Shown here piece by piece: positions 8,407 to 16,913 of a DNA stretch of 64,000 bases. The notes beneath the pieces were generated by a model that saw only the letters and a program-made list of their open reading frames with translations, made no database searches and was not told the origin of the DNA. The stretch covers positions 57,521 to 121,520 of the forward strand of contig CAZAKZ010000001.1 of assembly GCA_964485695.1 (NCBI GenBank), in the 5' to 3' direction. Position numbers and translations under genes: made by a program. The stretch's first letter is position 1; each line of letters begins with the position of its first letter. The stretch comes from CAZAKZ01 sp964485695 (GTDB taxonomy: Bacteria; Planctomycetota; JAFGQW01).

Positions 8407-11338
8407 GGAGGATTCCCAGCGGCGCGGGCGGCTCCGGGGGGGTCTGGGGCGCTTTTTGTCTGATGCTCCTCTCCAGCCAGTCGAAACGCTTCTCCCAGTA
8501 TCCAGGCTTCCTGGATTTCGGCTTGCGGTCCAGGTTCTGGCCCAGGCTGTTGCGCAACTGCTTCAGGCTCTTATTCGCCAGGCTCGCCTTGCCCTGGGCC
8601 CACCGGACGAGGTTCTGGTGGAACCGGGCACAAAGGTATTCCCGGAAGTCCTTTTCCGTGTTCCCGCGCTCGTGCGTCTTGGCCACGCGTCGCCAGAGAT
8701 TGAAGCCGACCATGGCGTCCTTCTTGTGGGCGCCACGCCCCGGGATGTAGAGGAACTTGCCATCGATGAACTTCACCGTGCCGGTGAGCAGGGACGCGTA
8801 CTCCTTGAGCAGGCCCCGGTCATTCTTCTTGGCCTCGTAGAGCGCGCGGAAGATGGGCTCCGCCTCGACGTACTTGCCCTGCCAGACCAGGCAGCGCGCC
8901 AGGTAGAGCTTGGTGAGGCGGAGGCTCTTGCGGAGTTTTCTCCTGGGTTTTTCCACGCTTCCCCACTGGTTGAGGATGGCATCCAGGTAGGACTTGGCCT
9001 CGTCGAATCGATTCAGATCGTAGAGGTCCTTGGCCAGGGAGTAGAGGTTTTCGATCTTGGGGGAGATGCCCTTCACCCAGGCGTGGCGTAAGGCCACGCT
9101 CTTCAGGCGAGCGTTCAGGGCCGGCACCCGCTTTCCTGCCTTCTCCAGCGTTTCGGCCTGGGCCTTGAGGTCCATGCCCAGCTGCCCCTGGATGCTGATG
9201 ATGAACTTCTGGGCCTTGCCGGGGTAGCGGGCCTTCAACACCTTGAGCTCCTGTTCGGCCTCCTTCAGCATCTTCTTCCCGAGGCAGAGCTGGGTCCTGA
9301 GGATGGAGGCCGTCATGAGCTGGTCCTTGTTGGTCACGCTTCCTCCGGAGAAGTAGCCCAGGACCGTGAGCCCCTCGTTCCACTTTTTCAGGCCCTTCAG
9401 AGCCACGACCTTGGATAGATAGGCAATGCCCATGGCCTGGTTGCGGTTGTTCTTCTTGACCGGCTCGCCGTGGATGGGGGTTCTCTTGACAAAGCCCAAA
9501 TAGCTGTCTACCTCGGCCGCGGTCTTTTTCAGGGCCTCCTCGAACGCCGTTTCCGCCGCCTCCAGGGCAGCCTTCCGGCCCTTGCGGATTCTCTGCGCCT
9601 CCCGGACGGCCTTGTCGTGGTTTTTCTCCGCCAGCTTGGCCATGCAGAAGGTGATGTAGCCCCTTGCCAGCTCGTATTTTTCCGCGTCCTTGGTGATGCG
9701 CTGGAAGTCCTCGATGGCCTTGGCGTAGAGGCCTTCCTGCATCTTCTGGAAGGCCGGATCATAGTTGGCGCCGGATACGCTTCCGAACACCTGGTCCATC
9801 CGGTCCTTGTGGTTGTTGAGGGCCTCCCGGTCCTTCTTGGAGCCGGTCTGCTTGGCGATCTTGGCCAGGGTATTTCTGGCGCCCCGGGCCATGTCCATGG
9901 CCCGGGCCGGGTCGGCGGATTTCAGGTTGAACGCTCCGGAGGCCGTGGCCAGGGCGGATTCCCTCAGGAATCCCAGATTTCTGTAGCAGCGGCCGATGAA
10001 GTACCAGCAGTCCAGAGCCACATCTCCGACACCCTTCTTGATGGCCAGAACGGTCTGGAAATGGCGCAGAGCGTCGTAATAGCGTTCCTGGCCGTACGCG
10101 CCCTTGGCCGCCTTGAACACCACAGTGGCATCCAGCTTGGTCTTGTCTTCCACCTCGTCCAGAAACCGGGCCAGGTAGCGATCGCAGTGGAACTGGATGA
10201 ACCGGTTGGAGATGCCGGCCAGGGTGGAGACGTCAGATACGATGGAGATGGCATTGCTGACATCATCGGTCAGGAAGCTGGATTCGGCCCTCTCGAGGAG
10301 GGCTCGAAATCCGGTATTGCCGGACGTCACCTTGGCCTCTTTCATGATGTCCTGGAACTTCTGAATCTTCTCGGAGGCCTTTTGATACTGGCCGAATCGG
10401 TTCAGGGTCTCGGCGAACCGCCAGAAGGTGTTCTCGAGGAGCTGTTTGGCTCCGGGATCCGACATGACGTCGGCCCAGGTACTCCAGCCGGATTCCGGAT
10501 TCTTGATGCTGTTCTCGAAGGCGTAGAGGACGCCCTCGAAACAGGCCAGGGCGTCGTTCTTGTGCGTATCCTCGCTGAACTCCCGGTGGCAGAGTCCCTT
10601 GTAGAGGTATCCCCAGAAACCCCGCAGGTTGTCCTCGTTCTCGAAGATGTAGTCCTCGAGGTTGTTGATGCCCTCCGAGAAGGTGGACAGGCGATTGGCC
10701 TCGTCCTTTTCCGCCTTGCCGATGTCGTAGTAGAGGATGGTGCGGAAATACCTGGACTGATCCAGGAAATCCTTGTACTCGGGATCATTTTCCTTTCCCG
10801 AGGCCGGGATCAACACCCGCAGCTCGTCGAAGATGTCCGCGGCTTTCTTGAGCTTCTCCAGCGCGATGTCGCGGTGCTCCTCCGCCTTTTCGCGCTCTCC
10901 GCCGGTGAGGAGTGTATTCTCGTAGAGCTGGATCCGGTAGCGCCCGAGATAGACCAGGAATTCGCCGTACTCGAACTTGGCATGGACGATGCGGGGATGG
11001 TCGCTGAAATTGGTGATGAAATCTCGGTAGGCCGCGTCGGCCTCTTCCGAGGCCTGCAAGCGCTCCTCGAAGGAGAGTCCGCGGCCGAACTTGTCCTTGT
11101 GGAGGTTCGCGATTTCCAGGTTCGCCGAGGCCTTCTCCCCGTCGCTGTTGTCCGGATTCTCTCTGATCCTGTCGAGGATCACCTTGGCAAGATCGTGCAT
11201 GCGTCTTGCCATGAGACCGCGTGCGAACTCGAGGTCTTCATCCACGCCGAAGGATTGAGCCTGCACGGATAGGGAGGAAGGTACGGCCAGGAAGCCGAAT
11301 AGGATCGCCGCCATGAGTGTGACCGGGATGAGACGCAT
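8399..11338 (-). CDS. Large exported TPR-repeat protein
   Basis: 979 aa from ATG 11338, chosen because a signal peptide starts there (MRLIPVTLMAAILFGFLA...VQA) behind GGTGGAG. A GTG 39 bp upstream is possible. The whole mature protein is helical repeat, with many TPR-like units such as YYDALRHFQTVLAIKKG, YAKAIEDFQRITKDAEKYELARGY and YVEAEPIFRALYEAK. No catalytic motif was seen. Proteins of this kind act as scaffolds for cell-envelope assemblies. It lies between the full-length secretin and the smaller TPR gene in the same orientation, which suggests a periplasmic partner of the secretin or the ExbBD motor. Confidence 0.8.
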   Translation of the reverse strand: MRLIPVTLMAAILFGFLAVPSSLSVQAQSFGVDEDLEFARGLMARRMHDLAKVILDRIRENPDNSDGEKASANLEIANLHKDKFGRGLSFEERLQASEEADAAYRDFITNFSDHPRIVHAKFEYGEFLVYLGRYRIQLYENTLLTGGEREKAEEHRDIALEKLKKAADIFDELRVLIPASGKENDPEYKDFLDQSRYFRTILYYDIGKAEKDEANRLSTFSEGINNLEDYIFENEDNLRGFWGYLYKGLCHREFSEDTHKNDALACFEGVLYAFENSIKNPESGWSTWADVMSDPGAKQLLENTFWRFAETLNRFGQYQKASEKIQKFQDIMKEAKVTSGNTGFRALLERAESSFLTDDVSNAISIVSDVSTLAGISNRFIQFHCDRYLARFLDEVEDKTKLDATVVFKAAKGAYGQERYYDALRHFQTVLAIKKGVGDVALDCWYFIGRCYRNLGFLRESALATASGAFNLKSADPARAMDMARGARNTLAKIAKQTGSKKDREALNNHKDRMDQVFGSVSGANYDPAFQKMQEGLYAKAIEDFQRITKDAEKYELARGYITFCMAKLAEKNHDKAVREAQRIRKGRKAALEAAETAFEEALKKTAAEVDSYLGFVKRTPIHGEPVKKNNRNQAMGIAYLSKVVALKGLKKWNEGLTVLGYFSGGSVTNKDQLMTASILRTQLCLGKKMLKEAEQELKVLKARYPGKAQKFIISIQGQLGMDLKAQAETLEKAGKRVPALNARLKSVALRHAWVKGISPKIENLYSLAKDLYDLNRFDEAKSYLDAILNQWGSVEKPRRKLRKSLRLTKLYLARCLVWQGKYVEAEPIFRALYEAKKNDRGLLKEYASLLTGTVKFIDGKFLYIPGRGAHKKDAMVGFNLWRRVAKTHERGNTEKDFREYLCARFHQNLVRWAQGKASLANKSLKQLRNSLGQNLDRKPKSRKPGYWEKRFDWLERSIRQKAPQTPPEPPAPLGILPK

Positions 11339-11602
11339 GTCCGGGCTCCACCTTTCCAGGTCAATTCGGAAGGACACGTAGCAGAAAACAGCCGTCGTCG
11401 GGGTTGTCAGGGCCCGTCTGGAAGGGTGTGTGCGGCCTCATGGAAGGTGAACCAGGACAGTTCACCAGATAAGAGAGACGGGAACACCCGCCGGGCCCGT
11501 GCCAGCCCTTCGTCCCGGACCCAGTGGATACTCAGGGTCCGGGACAAACGATTCCCCTAACGGGGTTCACTCCCCGCGGGTTTATTCAGTCTGGTTCTTT
11601 TT

Positions 11603-14275
11603 CTATTTTTCTATGCCGAACTTGGGGGCCACTTCATCCGGAATGATGATCCTGGCCTTGAGGAGGATCAGGAGGTTTCTCCGGTTGATGTACTTGCCCC
11701 TTCGGCTCGTCAAGAAGTTGAGGAGGGGCAGCTTGCTCAACCAGGGAATACCGGAATAGACGTCCTTTTCCTCCGAGAACTTGAGGCCGCCCAGGAGCAC
11801 CGTGGCATTGTCGGGAATGGTCACCGTGGTGCGCACCCGTTGCACTTCCAGCCTCGGGAGCTCCAGAGTGACGGGGGTTCCCGTTGCCACGCTGGCCGTG
11901 AACTGCGGGATCGGCCGGGTAAGCACCGCCACGGTGGGGCGGAGGTCCATGGTGATATAGCGCCGGTCGGAGCTGACGATCGGCCGCACATCCATGACCA
12001 CACCGTCCTGGATGACGTCCACCACCGGTTCCACGATGGCCGCGGCCTGGGCGATCTCGGCATCGAAGTCCTTGATGTAGGAGACCTGGTTCAGCACGGT
12101 GACGTTGGCGCGTTCGGTGTTGTAAACGGTGATGCGCGGTGCCGTCGCCATGTTGATGCGTTCGGATTTGCGAACGGCTCGCAGGATGAGCTCCACCTCG
12201 GTATCGTCGAGGTAGGTCATCTGGAGGGAAAGGCCGCCCGAGCCGGTGAGCACCGTGGGATTGCCGAGAAGGGAATCATACAGGTTCTCGGTGCGGGCCC
12301 GGATGTCTCCGTCCGAGTTGTCGTTGAAGAAGATACCCGAGGTCGCATTGGTGCCGGGGCCGGCAGGATTCTCGGGGGTTCCGCCGCCACCGGGAGAACC
12401 CGGGGCTCCGTAGTCGTCCAGGCTTGCCCGCGTTCCGCGGCCGGCAACACCGATGCCCTGGGAGTGGTCGCCGAGACCCCGGAAGTCCACGCCGATATCC
12501 TCAAGGAAGTTGTCTTCCACCAGGAGAAACCGCGCTTCCAGAGCCACCATGATGGTGGCCGATCGCCTGAGCCCCGACAGGAGCTCCTGGATCTGTTCGT
12601 GGATCTCCTTGGTGTGCTTGACGATGAGAATGCCGTTGCGGATCCGCGCGCTGAACGAGGCGGGGTCCTCTTCCCAGGTGTCCTTGGCGATGTTGCCCTT
12701 GATGAGGTCCGTGAGCCGGTCGGGGTCGAAGTTCTGGTTGGTGGTCTCCTCGCCCTCGCCCATTTCCTCCGCCTCGGCATCGGACGGATTGAGGTTGATT
12801 TCGATGCCGGGGAAATCCTTGATGGGATTCACGAGGTCCTGGACGCAGTAGAAGTCCAGGTAGGTGGAGGCCTTCGCCTCCTCGGGCAGGATGATGTGGA
12901 CGATGCCGTCCTCGACCTTGTATTGCAGGCTGCCCACCATGTCGAGCACCAGCTCGAGGGCGTTCTTCAGGGGAAGCCTCGTGTTGATGCCGGCAAGGGT
13001 GGATCCCTCGGCGAGCTTCTCATGGACGCCCTTGCTGGGGATGAAATTGATGTTCGCGAGCTTGTGGAACAGATCGATGACGGCCATGAACTCGGTGTCG
13101 TCCTCGAAGGACAGATTGATCAGGGTGCTTTCGAGCTTGCGCTTGACGATCTTGTCCTCTTCGGTTTCAGCCCGGGCGGCCTGGGCGATGGTGGCCGGCT
13201 TGCGCTTGCCGATGGTGCGGCTCCAGCCGTCGGAGAACTCGATGATCGATTTCGGCAGGGTTGTGGACAGGCGAAGATCCTCGAAGATCCGCTTCCACTG
13301 CTCCGCCATGTTTTTCCGGTTCATCCGGTTTTTCAGATCGTGGCGCGATTCCTGTACGATGTTGGCGAGTTTCTCGGCCTTCACGGTGTGTGGGGAGTCA
13401 GGACCCGCCACCTTGACCACGAAGTCGAGGTATTTCTCCGCCTCGTCGAACTTGGAGAGCTGGAAATGCCGGTTGGCCTCCTTGAGCAGGAGCCGGATGC
13501 GATTCTCCTTGCGCTCGATGGCGACGGCCTCTTCCTTTTCCTTCTCGGCCATGACCTCGACGGCCGCCTTCCGGGTAACCTCGAGGGCCTGGTTCTTCAG
13601 CCTCGTACGGGCATCCCGGAGGCGGTTCTCGACCGCCGTCTCGTCCAGGCTCAGGTCCACACCATAGGGGCCGTGCTGGATGATGTTCAGGGCGTCCGAG
13701 TAGAGCATGATGGCTTTCTCGAAATCGCCGGTCTCCAGGGCGTTGTCACCCTGCCGGATGAGATTGTCGGCCCGGATCTTGGCCTGCTCCAGGGCCACTC
13801 GGCGGCGGATGTCCTCCCTGCGTGCCTGATCCTGGATGGCAGCCTGCCGGACGTCGAGAGCGGCCGCGACCTTGTTCAGGAGCGCGATGGCCTCCTTGTT
13901 GTTCTTGTCCAGGTACCGGGCCTGGCTGAGCACGTTCAGCGCCTTCTCGTTCTCTCCACGGAGGTAGTAGTTGCGTCCCTCCTGAACGAGCTCGGCCGCC
14001 TTGTGCTTGCGCTGCTCGGCGGCGAGCCTGTACTTCTTCTCGATTTCGTCTTCCTGTTCCTGGGAGAGAGGCGTGGGTGCCCTGGCAGCAGGTTCGTTTG
14101 CCACGGGAACCCCTGAGATATCGGCCCCGGAGACATGGCCGGTTTCCGGGCCTGTGACCGGTTCGGCCTCCCTGGGTTCCGTTTGAACGCCCTTGCTGCA
14201 TGCAGCGGAAAGCGTCAAGGCGAGGATGAGCAGGGCCCAGAAGCCCAGACGAAGATGAGACCCAATTCGATACAT
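11603..14275 (-). CDS. Secretin-type outer-membrane lipoprotein (GspD/PilQ-like), full length
   Basis: 890 aa from ATG 14275; a longer frame starts 54 bp upstream but the signal peptide begins here. The lipobox is LSAAC (Cys26). A TPR/coiled-coil region (about 70-320) comes next, then an STN/N0-like domain (about 385-465) and an N1/N3-like domain (520-570). The secretin core (580-890) has LVEDNFLEDIGVDFRGL, TAPRITVYNTERANV and a C-terminal IPDNATVLLGGLK...GIPWLSKLPLL block. The N-terminal helical extension is longer than in standard GspD. It is paralogous to the gene at 1-2157. Two secretins flanking an exbB-exbD-exbD set suggest either two channels or a hetero-oligomer. It is likely transcribed from the promoter near 14669-14697. 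Confidence 0.88.
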   Translation of the reverse strand: MYRIGSHLRLGFWALLILALTLSAACSKGVQTEPREAEPVTGPETGHVSGADISGVPVANEPAARAPTPLSQEQEDEIEKKYRLAAEQRKHKAAELVQEGRNYYLRGENEKALNVLSQARYLDKNNKEAIALLNKVAAALDVRQAAIQDQARREDIRRRVALEQAKIRADNLIRQGDNALETGDFEKAIMLYSDALNIIQHGPYGVDLSLDETAVENRLRDARTRLKNQALEVTRKAAVEVMAEKEKEEAVAIERKENRIRLLLKEANRHFQLSKFDEAEKYLDFVVKVAGPDSPHTVKAEKLANIVQESRHDLKNRMNRKNMAEQWKRIFEDLRLSTTLPKSIIEFSDGWSRTIGKRKPATIAQAARAETEEDKIVKRKLESTLINLSFEDDTEFMAVIDLFHKLANINFIPSKGVHEKLAEGSTLAGINTRLPLKNALELVLDMVGSLQYKVEDGIVHIILPEEAKASTYLDFYCVQDLVNPIKDFPGIEINLNPSDAEAEEMGEGEETTNQNFDPDRLTDLIKGNIAKDTWEEDPASFSARIRNGILIVKHTKEIHEQIQELLSGLRRSATIMVALEARFLLVEDNFLEDIGVDFRGLGDHSQGIGVAGRGTRASLDDYGAPGSPGGGGTPENPAGPGTNATSGIFFNDNSDGDIRARTENLYDSLLGNPTVLTGSGGLSLQMTYLDDTEVELILRAVRKSERINMATAPRITVYNTERANVTVLNQVSYIKDFDAEIAQAAAIVEPVVDVIQDGVVMDVRPIVSSDRRYITMDLRPTVAVLTRPIPQFTASVATGTPVTLELPRLEVQRVRTTVTIPDNATVLLGGLKFSEEKDVYSGIPWLSKLPLLNFLTSRRGKYINRRNLLILLKARIIIPDEVAPKFGIEK

Positions 14276-14662
14276 AGGAATCTGCCTTTCCTTCCTACAA
14301 AGGAGGGTCATCTCCAGGCGTCGCAACAAGCCATTGGAAATGAGGCGAAAGTTTCAAGCCTGATTAACAGGTGTCAGGTGTATGAGGAAAAGAGGATGCG
14401 CTCGAAGCACATCCATCTACTCATGGCATCTAATGGTGAAACAACCTGAGAGCCAATGCAATGACAGAACCAGAAAGAACAAGCAAGTAGAAACTGATTG
14501 CAGGGGGGGATGGACATTCGTACTCGGCATTCGTACGAGGGTTGCACCCTGCATGGAGGGGGGAACCGGCTCTCTCGCGGCTCTGAACTCCCCGCCGACA
14601 ACTTTTCCCTTTTTTCTGCATTGCGCTGCCGATCTGGGGCAGCTGCACTTCTTTAAAACCGG
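14276..14662 (-). other. Long leader region of the full-length secretin gene
   Basis: About 390 nt lie between the predicted transcription start and the ATG at 14275. It is less GC-rich than its surroundings and no gene could be supported in it. Close to the predicted start it carries AGAAAAAAGGGA, also found near the start of the other secretin leader; this may be chance because it is low-complexity. Confidence 0.35.
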
Positions 14663-14668
14663 TCGGGG

Positions 14669-14697
14669 ATGCTATCACGGGATGTAACTAGGGTCAA
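14669..14697 (-). promoter_or_regulatory. Candidate sigma70-type promoter for the full-length secretin
   Basis: On the minus strand TTGACC (14697-14692), a 17-bp spacer and TAGCAT (14674-14669) face the secretin gene. The -35 and spacing are good and the -10 is 4/6. The region 14698-14911 holds no gene. Confidence 0.45.
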
Positions 14698-14911
14698 AGG
14701 AAAAAGTTCCCACTTTTAGCACTTTTGCCACCCATCCGAAAACACTTCCCGAAGGGCTCTGAATGGGATTGAGAATCCGGATTCCGGACAGCGGACCGAG
14801 GCGTGGCAGAAGCGCACGTTTCAGATCACTATCCTGTCCATTTTCCCATTTGAAATAGGGGATACTGCCCCGGATCGAATCCCGCTAGAAGTGCCTTAAG
14901 TAACTATTCCC

Positions 14912-15646
14912 TCAGCGATTGGGCAGAGCGATCCCGAGTAACTTCATGATCCTCTGCACGTCGGACCAGGTCCTGCCCTTTTCTCGCTCGTTCCGCAGGA
15001 GATACGCGGGGTGGAATGTGGGGATGACCAGGATCTCCGGATCAAAGGGCAGAACGTATTGATGACCTCTGAGTCGGGTGATTCCCCGGTTCGATTCCAG
15101 GAGGGTGGCGGTGGCAGGGGAACCCAGGGTGCAGATGATCTCGGGACGCAGCAGCTGGATCTGCTGGTGGAGGTAGGGGAGGCAAGCGTGCACCTCGTCC
15201 GGATTCGGGGTCCGATTGCCCGGGGGGCGGCATTTGATGATGTTCGCGATGTAGACGTCCTCCCTCCGGAGCTGGGCCGCCAGGATGATCCGGTCCAGGA
15301 GCTGCCCGGCCGGGCCCACGAAGGGCCGGCCGCTCCGATCCTCCTCCATCCCGGGGCCCTCTCCGACGAACATCAGTCGCGGTGCAGGGCTTCCCTCGCC
15401 GAACACGGCCCGGGTTCGAGACCTGCAAAGGCCGCACCGGGTGCACCGAGCAACGATCTCGGCCAGGTCCTGGAGGCCTGCGGCGCGATCCTCCACGGCG
15501 GCTCTCCCTGGCGCCTTGCCGCGGTTATCCCCGGGTAGGGGCAGGACATCGAGACCGTGAGCGAGGGCGCTCTTCAGATGGAGATGGAGCGCTTGCAGAA
15601 GACGGTTCAGCTTCGGGGTGGGATCGAGGGGATTCCCGGGACTCAT
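14912..15646 (-). CDS. Uracil-DNA glycosylase, family 4 (iron-sulfur type)
   Basis: 244 aa. It removes uracil from DNA as the first step of base excision repair. Family-4 features are all visible: Cys68 and Cys71 of the first cluster pair (ARCTRCGLC), motif GEGPGMEEDRSGRPFVGPAG near 95-114, the KCRPPGNRTPNPDE block followed by the other cluster cysteine (EVHAC), and HPAYLLRN near the end. It has an extra N-terminal tail of about 55 residues. The start ATG overlaps the stop of the DHH gene (ATGA), so the two are translated from one message. Confidence 0.92.
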   Translation of the reverse strand: MSPGNPLDPTPKLNRLLQALHLHLKSALAHGLDVLPLPGDNRGKAPGRAAVEDRAAGLQDLAEIVARCTRCGLCRSRTRAVFGEGSPAPRLMFVGEGPGMEEDRSGRPFVGPAGQLLDRIILAAQLRREDVYIANIIKCRPPGNRTPNPDEVHACLPYLHQQIQLLRPEIICTLGSPATATLLESNRGITRLRGHQYVLPFDPEILVIPTFHPAYLLRNEREKGRTWSDVQRIMKLLGIALPNR

Positions 15647-16626
15647 GGCTTCCCATCCTGCAGGGCCTGGATCATGCGCTGCGTGACGGATTGGACGGCC
15701 GAGTCCAGGGGGGCCGAGAGGGTTAGCCCGGCCGCCCGTACGTGGCCCCCGCCGCCGAAATGTCCTGCAAAGTCGGCCACGTCGAACCAGCGGTCGCTCC
15801 GGAGACTGACCTTGATCCTGTCGCCGGGAATCTCCCGGAAGAGCATGGATACCTCCACGTTGGCCAGGGTCATGGGCAGATTGACCAGCTCCTCGAGATC
15901 CTCGGGCTCCGCCCCCGCCCTCTCCATGTCCGCCTGGCAGATCTGGATCCAGGCCAGGGCCCCGTCCGCGGCCAGTTGCAGGGTCTCGATGGCAAATCCC
16001 ATCATCTTCAGGGCCGCCGGGGATCGGTTCCGGTAGAGGGCTCTGAACGTGGCCTCGGGCCGGACGCCCAGGTCGAGGAGGTCCGCGGCGTAGCGATGGG
16101 TCTCGGGCCGGGTATTGGAATAGGCGAATCGACCGGTGTCGAAGACCATGGCCGCGTAGAGCGCCCTGGCCGTGTCCCGGGACAGGGGTACGCCGGCCGT
16201 CCGGAGGATCTCGTAGATCTGCTCCGCGGTGGAGGCCCGATCCGGGGCCACCCAGGCAATGTGACCGAAACCGGAGTTACTGGCGTGGTGGTCGATATTC
16301 ATGACACGGGCGTCAGGAAACCGCTGCGGCAAGTAGGCGAATCGCCTCAGATCCCCACAGTCCAGGACCACCAGCAGGTCCGCCCGGGGCGCTTCCTCGT
16401 CAGGCCCCAGGACGCCGAGCTTCTCGACGCCGGAAAGAAAGGCGTATTGAGCGGATGGGAGAGACTCGTTCAAGGCCGTGACCCGGGCCTCGGGCATCAA
16501 GGCGGGTGCAGCAGCAAGCAGTGCCACCTCGCATCCGACACTGTCTCCGTCCAGGGGAGACTGGGAGGTGAGAACCACGGATCGGGCCGTCTCGAAGGCC
16601 TGGATGACCTCGGCAAGAGATCCCAC
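15643..16626 (-). CDS. nrnA: DHH-family phosphoesterase, NrnA-like (nanoRNase / pAp phosphatase)
   Basis: 327 aa from GTG 16626 with AAGGGACC upstream. The DHH domain has PLDGDS (24-29), VLDCGD (88-92) and IDHH (111-114). The DHHA1 domain ends with HFGGGGH, which binds the substrate end. NrnA degrades 2-5 nt RNAs and adenosine 3',5'-bisphosphate using two Mn2+ ions. In motif I the usual His (H-x-x-P/x-D-G-D) appears to be Gln22, so one metal ligand may be lost or replaced. Neighbouring uracil-DNA glycosylase overlaps by 4 bp. Confidence 0.85.
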   Translation of the reverse strand: MGSLAEVIQAFETARSVVLTSQSPLDGDSVGCEVALLAAAPALMPEARVTALNESLPSAQYAFLSGVEKLGVLGPDEEAPRADLLVVLDCGDLRRFAYLPQRFPDARVMNIDHHASNSGFGHIAWVAPDRASTAEQIYEILRTAGVPLSRDTARALYAAMVFDTGRFAYSNTRPETHRYAADLLDLGVRPEATFRALYRNRSPAALKMMGFAIETLQLAADGALAWIQICQADMERAGAEPEDLEELVNLPMTLANVEVSMLFREIPGDRIKVSLRSDRWFDVADFAGHFGGGGHVRAAGLTLSAPLDSAVQSVTQRMIQALQDGKP

Positions 16627-16913
16627 GGAAATAGGTCCCTTCAGTTAAAAGAGTGCGAGATAATCGGGAGTCCTGGGAGAGACCCTATCCGCTATCAGGC
16701 CCGAGGGAAAGTGGATTGCCCGTGTCCGGGGCGAAAAGGACCGATTCGGGTCTGTGAGAGTTTTCCTCAGGCGGGTACCCCTCTCCTTGACCGGCCGAAA
16801 CGTTTACAGGCGCCTGTTGTTATGGTACGTAAAAATAGGGACGGAGTCCGACTCTCGAGGAACGCACGCCGCACGTTCCGGGAGAGAGGCGCGCAAGAGG
16901 AAAAACCACCGCC

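Noticed and set aside
11840..14116. Plus-strand open frame of 758 codons
   Set aside because: Antisense of the full-length secretin; GC-rich codon bias opens the opposite frame.
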